A stretch of 64,000 bases of DNA, from NCBI GenBank assembly GCA_021397835.1, contig JAJFZO010000165.1, positions 2,046,001 through 2,110,000 of the forward strand, given 5' to 3'. The stretch's first letter is position 1. Each line of letters begins with the position of its first letter. Position numbers and translations under genes: made by a program. The notes under the pieces are model-generated. The model was not told the DNA's origin, ran no database searches, and saw only the letters and a list, made by a program, of their open reading frames with translations. This DNA comes from Moringa oleifera (Eukaryota > Streptophyta > Magnoliopsida > Brassicales > Moringaceae). Positions 1 to 10,360 of this stretch are shown here, piece after piece.

Positions 1-628
1 ACACGTTTGAAGAAGAGGTGGGCACCCTCTAAGTTTACCACTCTGCCCACTAATCGACCATGAAGGGGCCAGCGAATGGGAACCAATCCAGGACCCCAAC
101 CACTTGACTGGCTGACCCCTTCATACTCGATTCATTCGAGTCGAATGGATGAAACAAATCAAAAGTGCAAATCACAAAAGTGAAGCCGAGAAACAGATCA
201 CAACACAACAACTAGTTCTTGTGCCAAAGGAGTTTTGAGCATGAGCTACCATTCATGCAGTGGTAAGGACTCGTAACTCTCGAAGGGCCACTAATCACTA
301 GAATCACTATAATAAAACCTCTTTTTACTGAATGGGTAGTGCTTGTCCTCTTTCAACCAATAAAATAAGAAACGAGAAAAAATAAAAGAAGAAAAGAGGG
401 AAAAAAGTCTTTATTAAAGAGGCTTTGTACCTAAAATAAGACTAATGAAAATCCAGAAGAATAGGTCTAAGCTTCTAAAAAGATGAGGATGTAATAGGTG
501 AAGAGAAATTTGAACAACCAAACTAACGTAAGGATTTTAGCTCACCCACTTAGAGTAAGTGGCCATTCTTGAATAAGGAATAGTAACACTTAACATTTAT
601 TTAACAATACCGAGAACAAAGCCATACC
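1..628. other. organelle-like spacer, no gene recognised
   Basis: No gene is recognised here. The sequence has the texture of decayed plant mitochondrial spacer: many short AAAG and CTTT runs, few CpG sites and stops in all frames. An ATG at the right edge opens the unassigned decayed frame described next. Confidence 0.5.
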
Positions 629-868
629 ATGTCTTCGAGAGAAACTAATGATGATTACCATAAAACTACCCTCGAGGATGTGTACGAGAAAGTTTTTGTT
701 GATTCTTATCAACATGGTGCACCTCTCAATAAAAGGGCAAAGCATTGTTAGGGGTCCATTGATAGAAATTTTGATTAAGGCGATGATGAACGCTTTTTTT
801 GTTCACTGTGTGTTAAATGGATGTGTACTCGCATGATTGATCGATGGATAGAGAAATTACGTGAATGA
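629..868 (+). pseudogene. unassigned decayed reading frame (about 79 codons, two in-frame stops)
   Basis: Reading from the ATG at 629 gives a hydrophilic, protein-like sequence of about 79 codons, including DVYEKVFVDSYQHGAP. It is broken only by TAG at 749-751 and TAA at 776-778, and ends at TGA 866-868. Both internal stops could come from Gln codons by a single C-to-T change, the commonest change in this window. Composition (charged residues, clustered Cys and Trp near the C-terminus) looks more like a former gene than chance. I do not recognise the family. It lies upstream of trnN and trnY on the same strand, so it may be an old mitochondrial ORF or a nuclear fragment. A shorter frame in another register overlaps it and looks like a shadow. 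Confidence 0.35.
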
Positions 869-1627
869 CAACACTAACCTAGAGGAAAGGTTCTTCCCTT
901 TCTTGATGGCAAATCATGATTGACTGACACTATGAAGCAATCGATTCAGAGAAAAAAGAATCATGGCATGAGATAAGCAATAGAAAAATTTTGGATAGCG
1001 AATTACTAGACTTGATGAATGAAGGCCAACTTAAGTACAAAATCAATGTTAAGTCCATAGTCATCAAGAAGGGCACCACTAAGCGAAATTGAGACCAGCA
1101 CCATGTATAGCTTAGGGAAGAGCCCTTTATATAGGGTTTCGAACCTGCACTTCTTCAAATATCCCATAAATGAAGGTAAAGGCTTCAATGCTTAACTAAC
1201 AAGTGAGAAATTTGACTTCAAGAAAGAATATGGAGCTTTTTTTTTTCAACTTAGTCAGAATCAATTCTATGATTAAATATCAGAAGTGCTACATAGTAAC
1301 AAAAACTTGAAAAGACAGACAGAGAGGAGATTCTATCATACCTGCTAACTCTTAAGATGAAAAGTAAGTCCCTTGTTTTTGGCATGAATAGTTTCAGCCT
1401 TTGTCACCCATCAATAGAGTGACTTAGCAAACTGGTAGGACATGGAGATATGAATCTTAAAAGTGGATGATTGACCCCTGCCCTCTTGTCTTTGAGGCTC
1501 TTTGATAAGGGAATGCCTTGCTTTCGAAACCTTTTCCCTAGTGTTTATGAAAAAGAGTGACAAATCCATTTTTATTCAATTATAATTTGCCCCATATGAC
1601 CAGAATCGAGTTTTTTAAGGGAGTTCT
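869..1627. other. organelle-like spacer, no gene recognised
   Basis: I see no gene or RNA. Short open frames on both strands lack family signatures and have the low-complexity composition of the surrounding spacer. Confidence 0.45.
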
Positions 1628-1699
1628 TCCTCAATAGCTTAGTGGTAAAGTGGTTGATTGTTAACTAACTGGTCATAGGTTTAAATCCTACTTAGAGAG
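1628..1699 (+). tRNA. trnN: decayed plastid-type trnN-GUU (nonfunctional copy)
   Basis: This 72-nt tract aligns without gaps to the plastid-type tRNA-Asn(GUU) that angiosperm mitochondria carry. The anticodon GTT in its loop is intact, and box A-like and box B-like regions sit where expected. As I recall the reference, every difference (about a dozen) is C-to-T or G-to-A, for instance in the T-loop, where GGTTCGAATC has become ggtttaaatc. Acceptor and T stems are weakened, so a working tRNA is unlikely. It is followed on the same strand by trnY and nad2 exon 3, an order known from angiosperm mitochondrial genomes. This supports a mitochondrial rather than direct plastid source. Confidence 0.9.
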
Positions 1700-2687
1700 A
1701 ATTTCTAGTTATCATTTTTCTAACCTAGTGACCTATCCTTCTCCTTAATTTTTAGACTAGTAGAATCATAAGACATCAAAAGTAGGAAGTTGATTATTGG
1801 TTTTCATTCCTCACTCTTGTATAGGTGAACTTGGTTCATTCAATTCTTAAGGAGAAGGATCCACTGGGAATGAATAGGAAGGGTCGAGTAGTCTCTCTTC
1901 ATTACTCAAAAGGAATTTCACTGGTTTCATTAAAAAAACACAACATTCCAAAGAAAGAACTTACTCTTTAGGTAAGATAGATCGATGTAGTCGAATGGTT
2001 GAAGCTCTACCAACTTCTTATAGACTGAACTCCCTTTTCTTTAGGCTTCAAGTTATTTTTGGGTAGGATGGTAGAATATTGCTTCGCCACTAGTGGCAAT
2101 GAAGTTCTTGGCCGTTAATAATGGGGAAGGAATATCTCTACTGAATTCATTCATTCAGTGTTTGTGGTGAGGTGCGACCTGCAATAAAAGGGGAAAGCTT
2201 GCTTACTTTAGCCCTCTTTTTTATACTAGGCTTGGTAAGCATAAGCTATTTGAATAGGCTCAATAAAGAGTAGATTTGCATTTCAATCAATAGAAAAGCC
2301 TTACTTTCTATCATATTGGTAAAGCATTAACGCCTAACCTATAGGCTTTGAAGGGATAGAGAAAGGTAAGAAAATAAAGATGGTTACTCCTTAATTTAGC
2401 AATTGAGTTCTTTCACTCCTTTTCTTTTATTTTAGAAGCATGGCTCATTCTGTCACTCCATTCATTGCTCATTGGTTCATTCATTCATTTACCCATGAAC
2501 TTGCAGCTTCACTTTAAAAAAAAAGAGCGACAAAAGGGGGCTGGGTTGGCCGAAAACTACATCAAGGGGAAGCTATCATAGAAGCTTTACCTCTTGCTTT
2601 ATAGAGATTGCTAAGCTAATAAATAATATTAGTTCCCTTCAATCAAATCAATTAGCTTTTTATTTTGATTGATTGATGGGCCATTCT
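1700..2687. other. mitochondrial-type trnN-trnY spacer
   Basis: No gene is seen. AG- and CT-rich decayed spacer separates the trnN and trnY copies. Confidence 0.5.
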
Positions 2688-2769
2688 CTAAAATCTACAA
2701 CAAAAATGTGATATACTATAAATCATTTAAAAAATTTTTCTACATAGCTTCGAATCCTACCTCTCCCAC
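2688..2769 (+). tRNA. trnY: decayed mitochondrial trnY-GUA (nonfunctional copy)
   Basis: The 3' half is clear: the long variable arm region with tttttctacatag, then the T-arm ttcgaatcctac and the acceptor end ctctccca match plant mitochondrial tRNA-Tyr. The anticodon stem-loop is recognisable, but the GTA anticodon now reads ATA (a G-to-A change near 2728). The 5' third (GGGAGAGTGG type) is badly eroded, so the start is approximate. It sits between trnN and nad2 exon 3, the usual angiosperm order. With a broken acceptor stem and altered anticodon it cannot be a working tRNA-Tyr. Confidence 0.75.
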
Positions 2770-3290
2770 TTGTTTGTTGTAGACTTTAGAGGAGAGAAAG
2801 GAGGCATTCATCAGCGTAAAAAAGCCCACCGAACAAAGCTCTTTCTGTTTTGTTAGACATGCCTTGATGTGAAATTATATCATATGTTGGTTAGAGAGGT
2901 TAGCCAATTACCATAATCTATGGATTCCCCATATATATCTAATCCCAACGAGAATAGAAGTGAGTCACTTCTGGCTTGGCTTGTAGTCATAGTCTTTTAG
3001 CTTATGTAATGGTTGACCTTCCTACATGCACATGCCTACCATGCCTCCTTAGTTCTGGATGAAATTAAGTTGATATATATTATATACGATAGGCAAAGGA
3101 AGGAGCCCCACTTAATAGCACTTGAGGAAGGCAAGTTTGATCAAGGATTGTAGAAGAGAGGTGGAAAAAAAGGTTTAAGATGGATTTAGGAGTCTTAATG
3201 CGAGTCGTATGTGGTGAGAGTCGCATGTACAGTAACAAAGGGTGTTCGCATCTATATGTGTAATATGGTGGTTGTGCCTACCCACCCTAT
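2770..3290 (+). other. nad2: 3' half of trans-spliced nad2 intron 2 (group II), decayed
   Basis: In angiosperm mitochondria nad2 exons 2 and 3 are joined in trans, and exon 3 is preceded by the 3' half of the broken group II intron. The tract before exon 3 has the expected domain V at 3202-3235, followed by a domain VI-like segment with candidate branch-point adenosines and a pyrimidine-rich end at the exon 3 junction near 3290. The 5' limit of the intron half is not visible; it lies somewhere between trnY and domain V. Confidence 0.7.
3202..3235 (+). other. group II intron domain V of nad2 intron 2 (decayed)
   Basis: The 34-nt hairpin matches the domain V pattern (GAGCCGUA ... UACGGU). The catalytic AGC triad has become AGT, and several lower-stem pairs are lost by C-to-T or G-to-A changes, so the ribozyme core should be dead. 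Confidence 0.75.
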
Positions 3291-3450
3291 TTGTTCCATG
3301 ATCTATAGTTACTAGAGCTACCCACTTCGATCAATTAACCAAGATTTTAACCAAATATGAAATCATTAATGCTCAATCTAGTGCCATTTTTATGGGGATT
3401 CTATCTATCACTATAGGATTCCTATTCAAGATCACTACACTTTCTTTTCA
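3291..3450 (+). pseudogene. nad2: nad2 exon 3 (NADH dehydrogenase subunit 2), decayed
   Basis: nad2 encodes a membrane subunit of respiratory complex I. The translated tract gives ATHFDQLTKILTKYEI, then IFMGILSITIGFLFKIT, which are recognisable nad2 residues of roughly positions 181-236. The exon begins where the trans intron ends. It stops near 3450, at the Phe-His codons where nad2 intron 3 is expected. One or a few bases are missing at its start (about the second codon) and near the 3' junction, and some substitutions are non-conservative, so this is not a working exon. Exons 1 and 2 are normally encoded elsewhere in the mitochondrial genome and are absent from this window. Confidence 0.9.
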
Positions 3451-5590
3451 GGCAGCTGTAGGATGGATGACGGCCTATAGGTGGTAGGGTAAAATTGGTG
3501 ATATAGCTCAAATTGCAGCTAATCTTCGTAATTGTACTCGTGAAACCCATCACGACCTTATAAGGGCATTGAGGCCATAACGCGTCACACGAAAGCCTCG
3601 CTTTCTCTACAGTTTTGTCACATAACTACCCACTTAGAAGAGCAACTCACTCTGTAATGTTGTCACATAAGATAAGCATGTTGCCCGCCTTGCTAGCTAG
3701 GCAAATCGAAGGTCTCTTCTAGTAGAATCATGTAATGCACGCTGTTGGTGTGCTTTCTACCCATGAGGAAAACAAGAAGAGTAATAAGATTTAGTTTAGA
3801 TTTAATTGTTTACAGTATAGGAATGGATTACCCAAAAAAAAATCCTTGGGAATAATGAAAAATATGATATCTCGATAACAAAAATCATTGGGGGCTATAT
3901 TGGTGAGATCTAACAGGGAATAGCTGACTAAAGGAAAAACCACCTAGAAGTTTGAGGACCTTTAGTATCGTACCCTACCCTCAAACTAATAACCTTCGCA
4001 CTAAGTAAGATTACCCTTATCTTTCTCCTTCTTCTGTTCCACTTCTTTCTTTGGTTTATTCTAATTTAAGACAAAGCAAAAGTGGTTCATATGCCTACTA
4101 TACCTACTTGATGAAAGGGAATGAGCTTTGTTTCATTTTAGGGTTTATGGATTAGATTCAGTTAGCGTCATGACAAAATGAAAAGGAAGGACTGAGGCTT
4201 TGATTACCCGCAAATGCTGCCAAATGAGACCTTTTAAGTTTTCAACTATTTTTTACATTAAAGTAACCTTTCATTGCCCTACTAAATGAAAAAGTCACTA
4301 TCAAACAGCTTACCCTACTGAAGTACCAATGGTGCGCTCCACCTAGTAACTAAAGAAGAAATTCGTTTATGCTAAAGTGATAAGGTCGCAAAAAGTGAAG
4401 TAGGCCTTCTATTGACCAAAGATTGGTTATTCGGTTTCCTTTAGAATAAAAGTAGCTATGAAGCCCTTACTACTTACTTTGTTTGATTCAATAGTCAAAC
4501 CGAATAGCCCCCCCAACTAGTCATACAGGGTGGGATTCTTGTGGTAAGCTACTTTAGATATGATAAATTCCTTTAAAAAAAAAAGACAAAGTCTAGTATT
4601 AGATGAAAATCTCCTATTAATAGATAGGAATTAGTGTTCAATGTAGGGGATAAGATCCATCTGTGCTCTTTCTTTCTCAATTGTTTTCAAAGAGAGAACA
4701 CTTTGTTTTTCGGTTCCCCGAAGCCCTAAATGGATTAGATTGTTTTACCAATGAAATGAGCGTGGAGCCTGTTATAAATGGTTCTTCGATCTAAAAGTTC
4801 TCACGAAGAGAATAATATACTACTCCTTCTCCCTTTATCTTTTCTTGCTTTGTTAATCTTACCCTTTACGGTGGGTCGGGCGGTGGCGGGTGCAGAAGGA
4901 AGAAACTTAAGGGAAGATACTTTTATATTAGGTCTTTCCTTTTTCAGTGCAACATAGGCAAGCACTCTTTTTTTGTCATCTCTATAGCTTTCCTAATTTT
5001 GTATCAAATGCATGGCATAGTTAGGACCTGATTATGTTTAAGCCTATGTTCAAATCCATGCCCCTATTTGAATAAGGCTAGGAAGACTATCCACCAAGTT
5101 CAAATAAGGGATGCTTCCCCTAAGCATCAAAGGAAAGGCTCAATAAAGGGAAGGAGATGTGATGGGGGAAAGAAAACACTTTTAGAGAGAGATAGGTTCT
5201 TTATATTTTTTCTCAAAAATAAAAAAGATCAAGGATGGCCTACTGTATGTGTTATCTGAAGGGGGCATGCTTTGGGTGGTATGATTGTCGGAGCCTCTCC
5301 TCATTCTACTCATTGGCCTATTAAGATAGCAGCCTTTGGGCTTTATTTGCCTTTTATAATAAGAAATTTTAGTTTAACTCGAGAAAGCATTAGCAACAGC
5401 AGAAAGGAAGGGGTCCATGTAGCTGCAATGGTCACCCTTCTTTTTTATTAATGAGGCAACAAGTTTGACATCTATTAGAAAAGAAAGAATCCACTTTAGA
5501 TAACCACATCTCCACTTATTAGCTTATAGAGTGGCCAAGGGCAGACCTTTTCATATATATATATATATATATTCCAAGTCAAGAGTGGTG

Positions 5591-5628
<38 letters not shown>

Positions 5629-5843
5629 CAAGTCAAGAGTGGTGTTATGGGAATAGTCATCTGATGGAAAAGTACTTTCACATTTAGTTCAAAAAGTACT
5701 TTTTTGGTTAGGAATTTCTCATTCCCTTTCATGTATTTCCCAACAATGAATTAAAAACTTGTAGGGCCCTATCTATTCCGTCTCTCTAGAGCCTAAAAAA
5801 AAAAATCCCCTTCCTTTTCAAACTCTAAATCTTTTTTGACTCT
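3451..5843 (+). other. nad2: nad2 intron 3 (group II), decayed
   Basis: This 2.4-kb stretch lies between exons 3 and 4 in the position and approximate size expected of the cis-spliced nad2 intron 3. I could not place a convincing domain V near its 3' end, and the GTGYG 5' signature is eroded (ggcagctg at 3451). Two AT microsatellite runs with a duplicated flank occur at 5553-5647. No intron-encoded ORF is recognised. The assignment rests mainly on the flanking exons. Confidence 0.7.
5553..5647. repeat. duplicated (AT)n microsatellite plus 22-bp flank
   Basis: AT runs at 5553-5572 and 5592-5626 are each followed by the same flank, ttccaagtcaagagtggtg, so the array arose by tandem duplication of an AT run plus flank, with later slippage of the second run. 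Confidence 0.9.
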
Positions 5844-6139
5844 TGTGGGCACCTAATATCTGCAAGGGTTCACCACCCTCGTTACAACAATCCTTTCTAT
5901 TGCACTTAAAATCTATATTTTTCCTAATATTTTATGTGTTTCTATTTATGGTTCATATGGAGCTACATTGCAATAATCTTCCTTTTCTGTAGCATTGCTT
6001 TTATGATCTTAGGAGCACTGGCGGCCATGGCCCAAATGAAAGTAAAAAGCCTTTAGCTTATAGTTCAATTGGGCAAGTAGGTTATATTCGTATTGGTTTC
6101 TCATGTGGAACCATAGAAGGAATTCAATCACTATTAATT
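5844..6139 (+). pseudogene. nad2: nad2 exon 4, 5' part, interrupted by a CACTA transposon
   Basis: The tract encodes complex I subunit 2 residues from about 237 onward. Visible landmarks include WAPNICKGSP, IYGSYGATLQ, LGALAAMAQMKVK and IGFSCGTIEGIQSLL. A one-base loss near 5875 shifts the frame and further changes alter many residues. It stops at att 6137-6139, where the first CACTA element begins. The continuation of the same exon resumes at 10372 with a duplicated att, so one intact exon stood here before the insertion. Exon start is set at the TG of the Met codon, where nad2 intron 3 ends. Confidence 0.9.
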
Positions 6140-6149
6140 CACTACTACA

Positions 6150-6405
6150 AAAATTGTAATAAGTGATAACAATTTAATGATAGTTATTCAAATAACTATC
6201 ATTAAAAGTTTCATTAATCTTTTAATGGCCGTTCCTTCAAAACTGTCATTAAAAATAAGGTTTTTAACGTTAGTTAAAAAAGAATCGATGTTAAAAGATA
6301 GATCACAGAGCCTTTAACGCTAGTTCCTCAAGAATTGGCGTTAAAAGCTCTAGTAATGGGTTTTTGAATGCTAGTTCTTGAAGAACTGACGTTAAAACAC
6401 TCATC
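6150..6405. repeat. 5' subterminal hairpin repeats of CACTA 1
   Basis: Repeated short inverted units of the type (C/A)TAGTT...AACT(A/G)(T/A)C flanked by TTAA occur about every 60 bp: for example taacgctagttcctcaagaa followed by ttggcgttaaa. Such subterminal repeats bind the transposase in En/Spm elements. Confidence 0.75.
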
Positions 6406-6485
6406 ACTACCAACAGATACATTCATCACACAACAGCTCATGACACTTCAATCTGGTTCCTCCATCAACTCTTAATCCGGCTGGC

Positions 6486-6912
6486 TGCCCCTGTTGTAGC
6501 AAGAGCAGCAACAGTTTACAGCAGCAGCTATTATAGCTGTTGTTGCTTTCACTTACAGCAGCAAAAGCAACAGCTGCTGTTGTTGCCACTGCCGTTGCTG
6601 TTGTGAGCAACAGTGGCTATTGCTACCACAGCTGCCGTTGCTTCTGCTTACAACAGCAACAACAGCTGTTGCTGCTTCTACTTCTGCTTACAGAAGCAAT
6701 TACTGTTACTGCTGCTGCTGCTTCTACTTATAAAAGTAACAGTAGCAACAGCAGTTGCTGCTGCAGCTTTTGTAAGCTGCTGCTTCCGGTTACAAAAGCA
6801 AAAGCAGCAACTATTACTGCTGTAAGTAGCAGCAGCAATGACTGCTTACAGTAGCAACAACGGTCGTTGCTATTTTTGGTGTTGCTGCTGCTGCTTACAG
6901 CAGCAACGGCGG
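6486..6912. repeat. CAG/CTG mirror-repeat block in CACTA 1
   Basis: About 430 bp consist almost wholly of CAG, CAA, CTG and TTG triplets arranged as successive inverted modules (cttacagcagcaac ... gttgctgctgtaag). Both strands therefore read open as Gln/Leu/Ala/Ser-rich low-complexity frames. These frames are composition artefacts rather than genes. The block could fold into a long chain of stems as DNA or RNA. Confidence 0.85.
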
Positions 6913-7212
6913 TGGCAGTCTCCACAACTTAAATGGCCTGTCAGTGCATGCATGGCCTGATGATTGCTCTGTGTGAGACTACTCATGGTTAGAGTGTAGA
7001 GGATTGGGTTGGGAATGAAGTTGAACTTACTGTTGCGGCATAGAAACGAATGTACACTTGAGCTTCAGCAAAGTGCATCCAATGGCATGTACACTTGAAT
7101 TTCCAAAAGCACACCCAAAGCAATGCCTTCAACACCAGTACCTACTACAACCCAAGGGATCCTAAATTTGCCTCCAGAACCCGCCAGAACCTTGCGCCCA
7201 ATTTTTAAGTCA

Positions 7213-7480
7213 TTCTTCTCCTCTTTGCTCTCTGTCTAGAAGCTAAACCAGTTGACAGCTGCATTGCCTTTCTTCGGTTCTTCTCCTCTTTACTCTCCAT
7301 CTAGAAGCAGCTAGGCTAGCTGCTGGTAACACTACTTCTTTCAGCCCTCTCCTCTTTGGTCTCTATCCAGCTAGACCAATTGCTGGCAAGCAGTGGCACT
7401 GGCTCTCTTCGGGCCTTTTCCTCTTTGCTCTCCATCAAGAAGTCGATAGGCCAACTATTGGAAGTGGCACTGCCTTTCTC
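7213..7480. repeat. four tandem ~67-bp imperfect repeats in CACTA 1
   Basis: The phrase cctcttt(g/a)(c/g)tctc recurs at 7220, 7285, 7351 and 7420, spacing 65-69 bp. It is each time followed by a tagaag/cagctag-type segment and a gctggcaagcagtggcac-type segment. The overlapping short open frames on both strands have no family signature. Confidence 0.8.
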
Positions 7481-8588
7481 CTTGCTTCGTAATTTTTCTC
7501 TCATTTGTCTCAATCTTCACGAGGCCAGCTGCGTATTCCCCCTCCATTCGGTCATCTTTGGCATTCAAACATATGTAAGTATTTCGTTATAAATTCAAAA
7601 TTTTTTTACGAAATTTAAGTTTCATAATTTTGATTCAACTTGGTTAAGTTTAGTTTAAAAAATGTGTTGAGGATGTATATTATTTTGAGAAGTTTTTTAT
7701 TAAGTGTGTTTGGTGATTTGTTATTAATTGATGAAATTTAAGTTTTTTTTTTTTTGTTAGCATATTTGGATGAACAAATTTGGTATGAATGGGTATACAT
7801 TGATGTATTTATTATTTCATAATTATTAAGATTTTTAGATTAATTGATAAATTAATTAGATATTAATTAGATGAATTTATATTTTGATAAAATTAATTAT
7901 ATATTAAGTGTAGATGAATTTATGTTTGAATTAATTTTTTTAGGTGAGATTAATTGGTATATTTTGTCAAATTTAATTATATTGATTTTGTAGTTAACAT
8001 AAATTAATATATTTAGTTAAACTTTAAATAGATAATTAAGTAATTATATGCTTGTAAAATTAATCATTAAATGTTCTTTAAATTTTAATCAATTAAGTTA
8101 CTAGCTAGTTAGATGCTTGTGTAGAAATTAATTAGATGATAATTAATTTACTATATTTTAATTAACTAATTAATTATTAATCATTTTTTTAGCTAATATT
8201 AATAAATTAGCTAGATGCTTGTGAAGCAAAAAATTACATATTATTTAAATATTAATTAGGTTACTAGCTAGTTAAGTGCTTATGTAGTAATTAATTAGAT
8301 GTTAATTCAATATTAACTATGTTTTAATTAACTAAACAATTATTTATTTTTTGTTTAAATTTGAATTAATAAATTTGATGCTTGTAAAGTAAATAATTAA
8401 ATGTTATTTAAATTTTAATTAATTTACTAACTAGTTAATTAGATGCTTTTATAGTAATGAATTAGATGTTAAGTAAATATTAACTTTTTGTATTAATTAA
8501 TTAATTAGTTATTAATCATTTATTTAAATTTCACTTAATATATTTGATGCTTGAAAAGTAAATAATTAAATGTTATTTAAATTTCAGA
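7481..8588. other. AT-rich internal region of CACTA 1
   Basis: Very AT-rich (TTAATTAA-type) sequence holds several approximate repeats of an aattagatgcttgt motif (for example 8103-8120, 8210-8224, 8433-8450). No gene is seen. Confidence 0.6.
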
Positions 8589-9571
8589 ATGGATAAAACT
8601 TGGATATTTGTTGATAGAAGATCAGAAGCATATTTAGTTATTATTGTTTGGCTACATCATATTTATATTTTTCTTATTCTTCGTTATTTCAGTAAACTTT
8701 ATACAGATTTAGCTGCACTTGGCTTGGAAAAGTATTTTGTATTTGTTGATCCGTCAACATTGTCATATGGAATGTCTATAAGTATAGACACCCAAGCTCG
8801 TAACCTAACTAATAGAATAATAGATCCATGTGACAGACGAGTAGTGATATTTTTTTATAACTTGAGGTAAGTTATAATACTAGTCGAAATTATTAATAGT
8901 TTTGTTCATAATATTTTTAAACATTTATTTTTCATAATGTAGGCAGCACTAGCTGTTGGTGGTTGTCGAGCCTCGTAATTTTGTGTACAGTATTTTAGAT
9001 CCTTTGAACCATGATTCGCGTCAAGAACTAGATCAACTTATGACCATGTAAGTGAAAATATTTATGTTAGTATGTATTTTTTTTTCTTTGTACTCTTAAG
9101 AATATTTATTATTTTCTATTGGCAGCTATTTTAAATTGTTCTAAGTTTTTAAAAAATCAAGTAGTAGGCGCATTTCTAGGAGTATTCCTACTAAGGTATG
9201 TATATTTAAACCTATATGTGATGTTAGTTTTTTTTTATTTTGCAAAATATAATAATTAAAAATTTTTAATGCAGTGTCCACATTAGCCTTCAAATACTGA
9301 GTGTGGATATTATATTATGAAATTTTGAAGGGACATCATTAATAGATGTGATAGAAACATCCCATATGCGAAAATGGTAAGTTTTTAAGCATTTGCTTAT
9401 GTAAATACTTAACTAATTAATTGATGTACTTATTAATGGTTTTAATTGGACTAACATTTTTTTTTTATATAAATATAGTTAATGGACATAGATATTTACA
9501 CTCAATCGGATATTGATGAAGTTAGAAAGGAAGTTGGACAATTTCTTTGGAGTGCTATATTAGAAGGTTGA
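8589..9571 (+). pseudogene. Ulp1-like (C48) cysteine protease gene of CACTA 1, decayed
   Basis: Exons separated by short introns with GT..AG borders encode a Ulp1/SUMO-protease-like domain of the kind captured by many plant CACTA elements. Exon 1 (8589-8868) contains FVDPSTLSYGMS. Exon 2 (about 8944-9047) has the catalytic His at 8947-8949, followed by LLVVVEPRNFVYSILDPLNH, which carries the Asp position. Exon 4 (about 9274-9377) has NTECGYYIM with the nucleophile Cys at 9302-9304. Exon 5 ends with IDEVRKEVGQFLWSAI and a stop. The Trp after the His is TAG (9050-9052), the expected Gln before the Cys is TAG, and a Trp-like codon is TGA, each one transition from sense. The gene is thus dead but recent enough to show its catalytic layout. 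Exon 3 (9126-9196) is poorly readable. Confidence 0.75.
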
Positions 9572-9870
9572 ACCTTGCAGATTTTTGTACACATGAACAT
9601 CATTGGATTTATATAGTTAAATTTTTAGGATTGTGTATGATAATGTATATTTAAACTCATGTATTTTACATATAGAGTTCAATTATGACATTAAATTTTT
9701 TTTATTTTGAGCACATTTTATTACTTTTTTGGATTTGATTATTTTGAGTGTTTTCAAACATGAAAGAAGTAATGACGATATCAATGAGAATGGTATCGAA
9801 GTGTATAACAAGAAAATTTTGGTTGCAAATTATAAAGAATTGTATTGATGTATATGGTTGATGTGGAAGA

Positions 9871-10052
9871 GATAAAAAATTTTATATATCTAGGTTTTCG
9901 ATAATTTGAATGTAGAAATGTTATATTTATTTTAAAATTAATAAAAAAATACTAAAAATGAGATGAAAAATTTTATATATCTAGGTTTTCGATAATTTGA
10001 ATGTAGAAATGTTATATTTATTTTAAAATTAATAAAAAAATACTAAAAATGA
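9871..10052. repeat. 91-bp tandem duplication in CACTA 1
   Basis: Two almost identical 91-bp copies (9871-9961 and 9962-10052) differ at only one or two sites, so this duplication is much younger than the surrounding decay. Confidence 0.9.
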
Positions 10053-10360
10053 ACCTTTTTAATGATAGTTCTATTAGAGCTATCGTTAAAAGCACCCCCC
10101 TCTTTAACGACAGTTCTATTAGAACTGTCATTAAAGGCACCCCCTCTTTAACGATAGTTATGATAGAACTGTCATTAAAGACACCCCTTTTTAACGACAG
10201 TTCTATTAAAACTGTCATTAAAAGTTAGAGCTTTTAATGACAGCTTTAATGATAGCTCTTGAATTGCCATTAAAACCTTTCCCCTTTAATGACATGAACA
10301 AAGATGACAGTTTTACAACTGCCATTAAAAGTTATTTTTAACTGTCATTAAAGATTTTAT
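10053..10360. repeat. 3' subterminal hairpin repeats of CACTA 1
   Basis: Several units of the form TTTAACGACAGTTCT ... AGAACTGTCATTAAA follow each other, separated by short C-rich spacers (gcacccccctc). Each unit can form a stem of about 12-14 bp, mirroring the 5' end. Confidence 0.85.

Noticed and set aside
5496..5732. Minus-strand 78-codon frame with Ile-Tyr repeats
   Set aside because: It is the translation of the AT microsatellites inside nad2 intron 3.
6407..6925. Overlapping Gln/Leu/Ala/Ser-rich open frames on both strands
   Set aside because: They are the by-product of the CAG/CTG mirror-repeat block, which has no stop triplets in several frames; there is no domain and no splice context.
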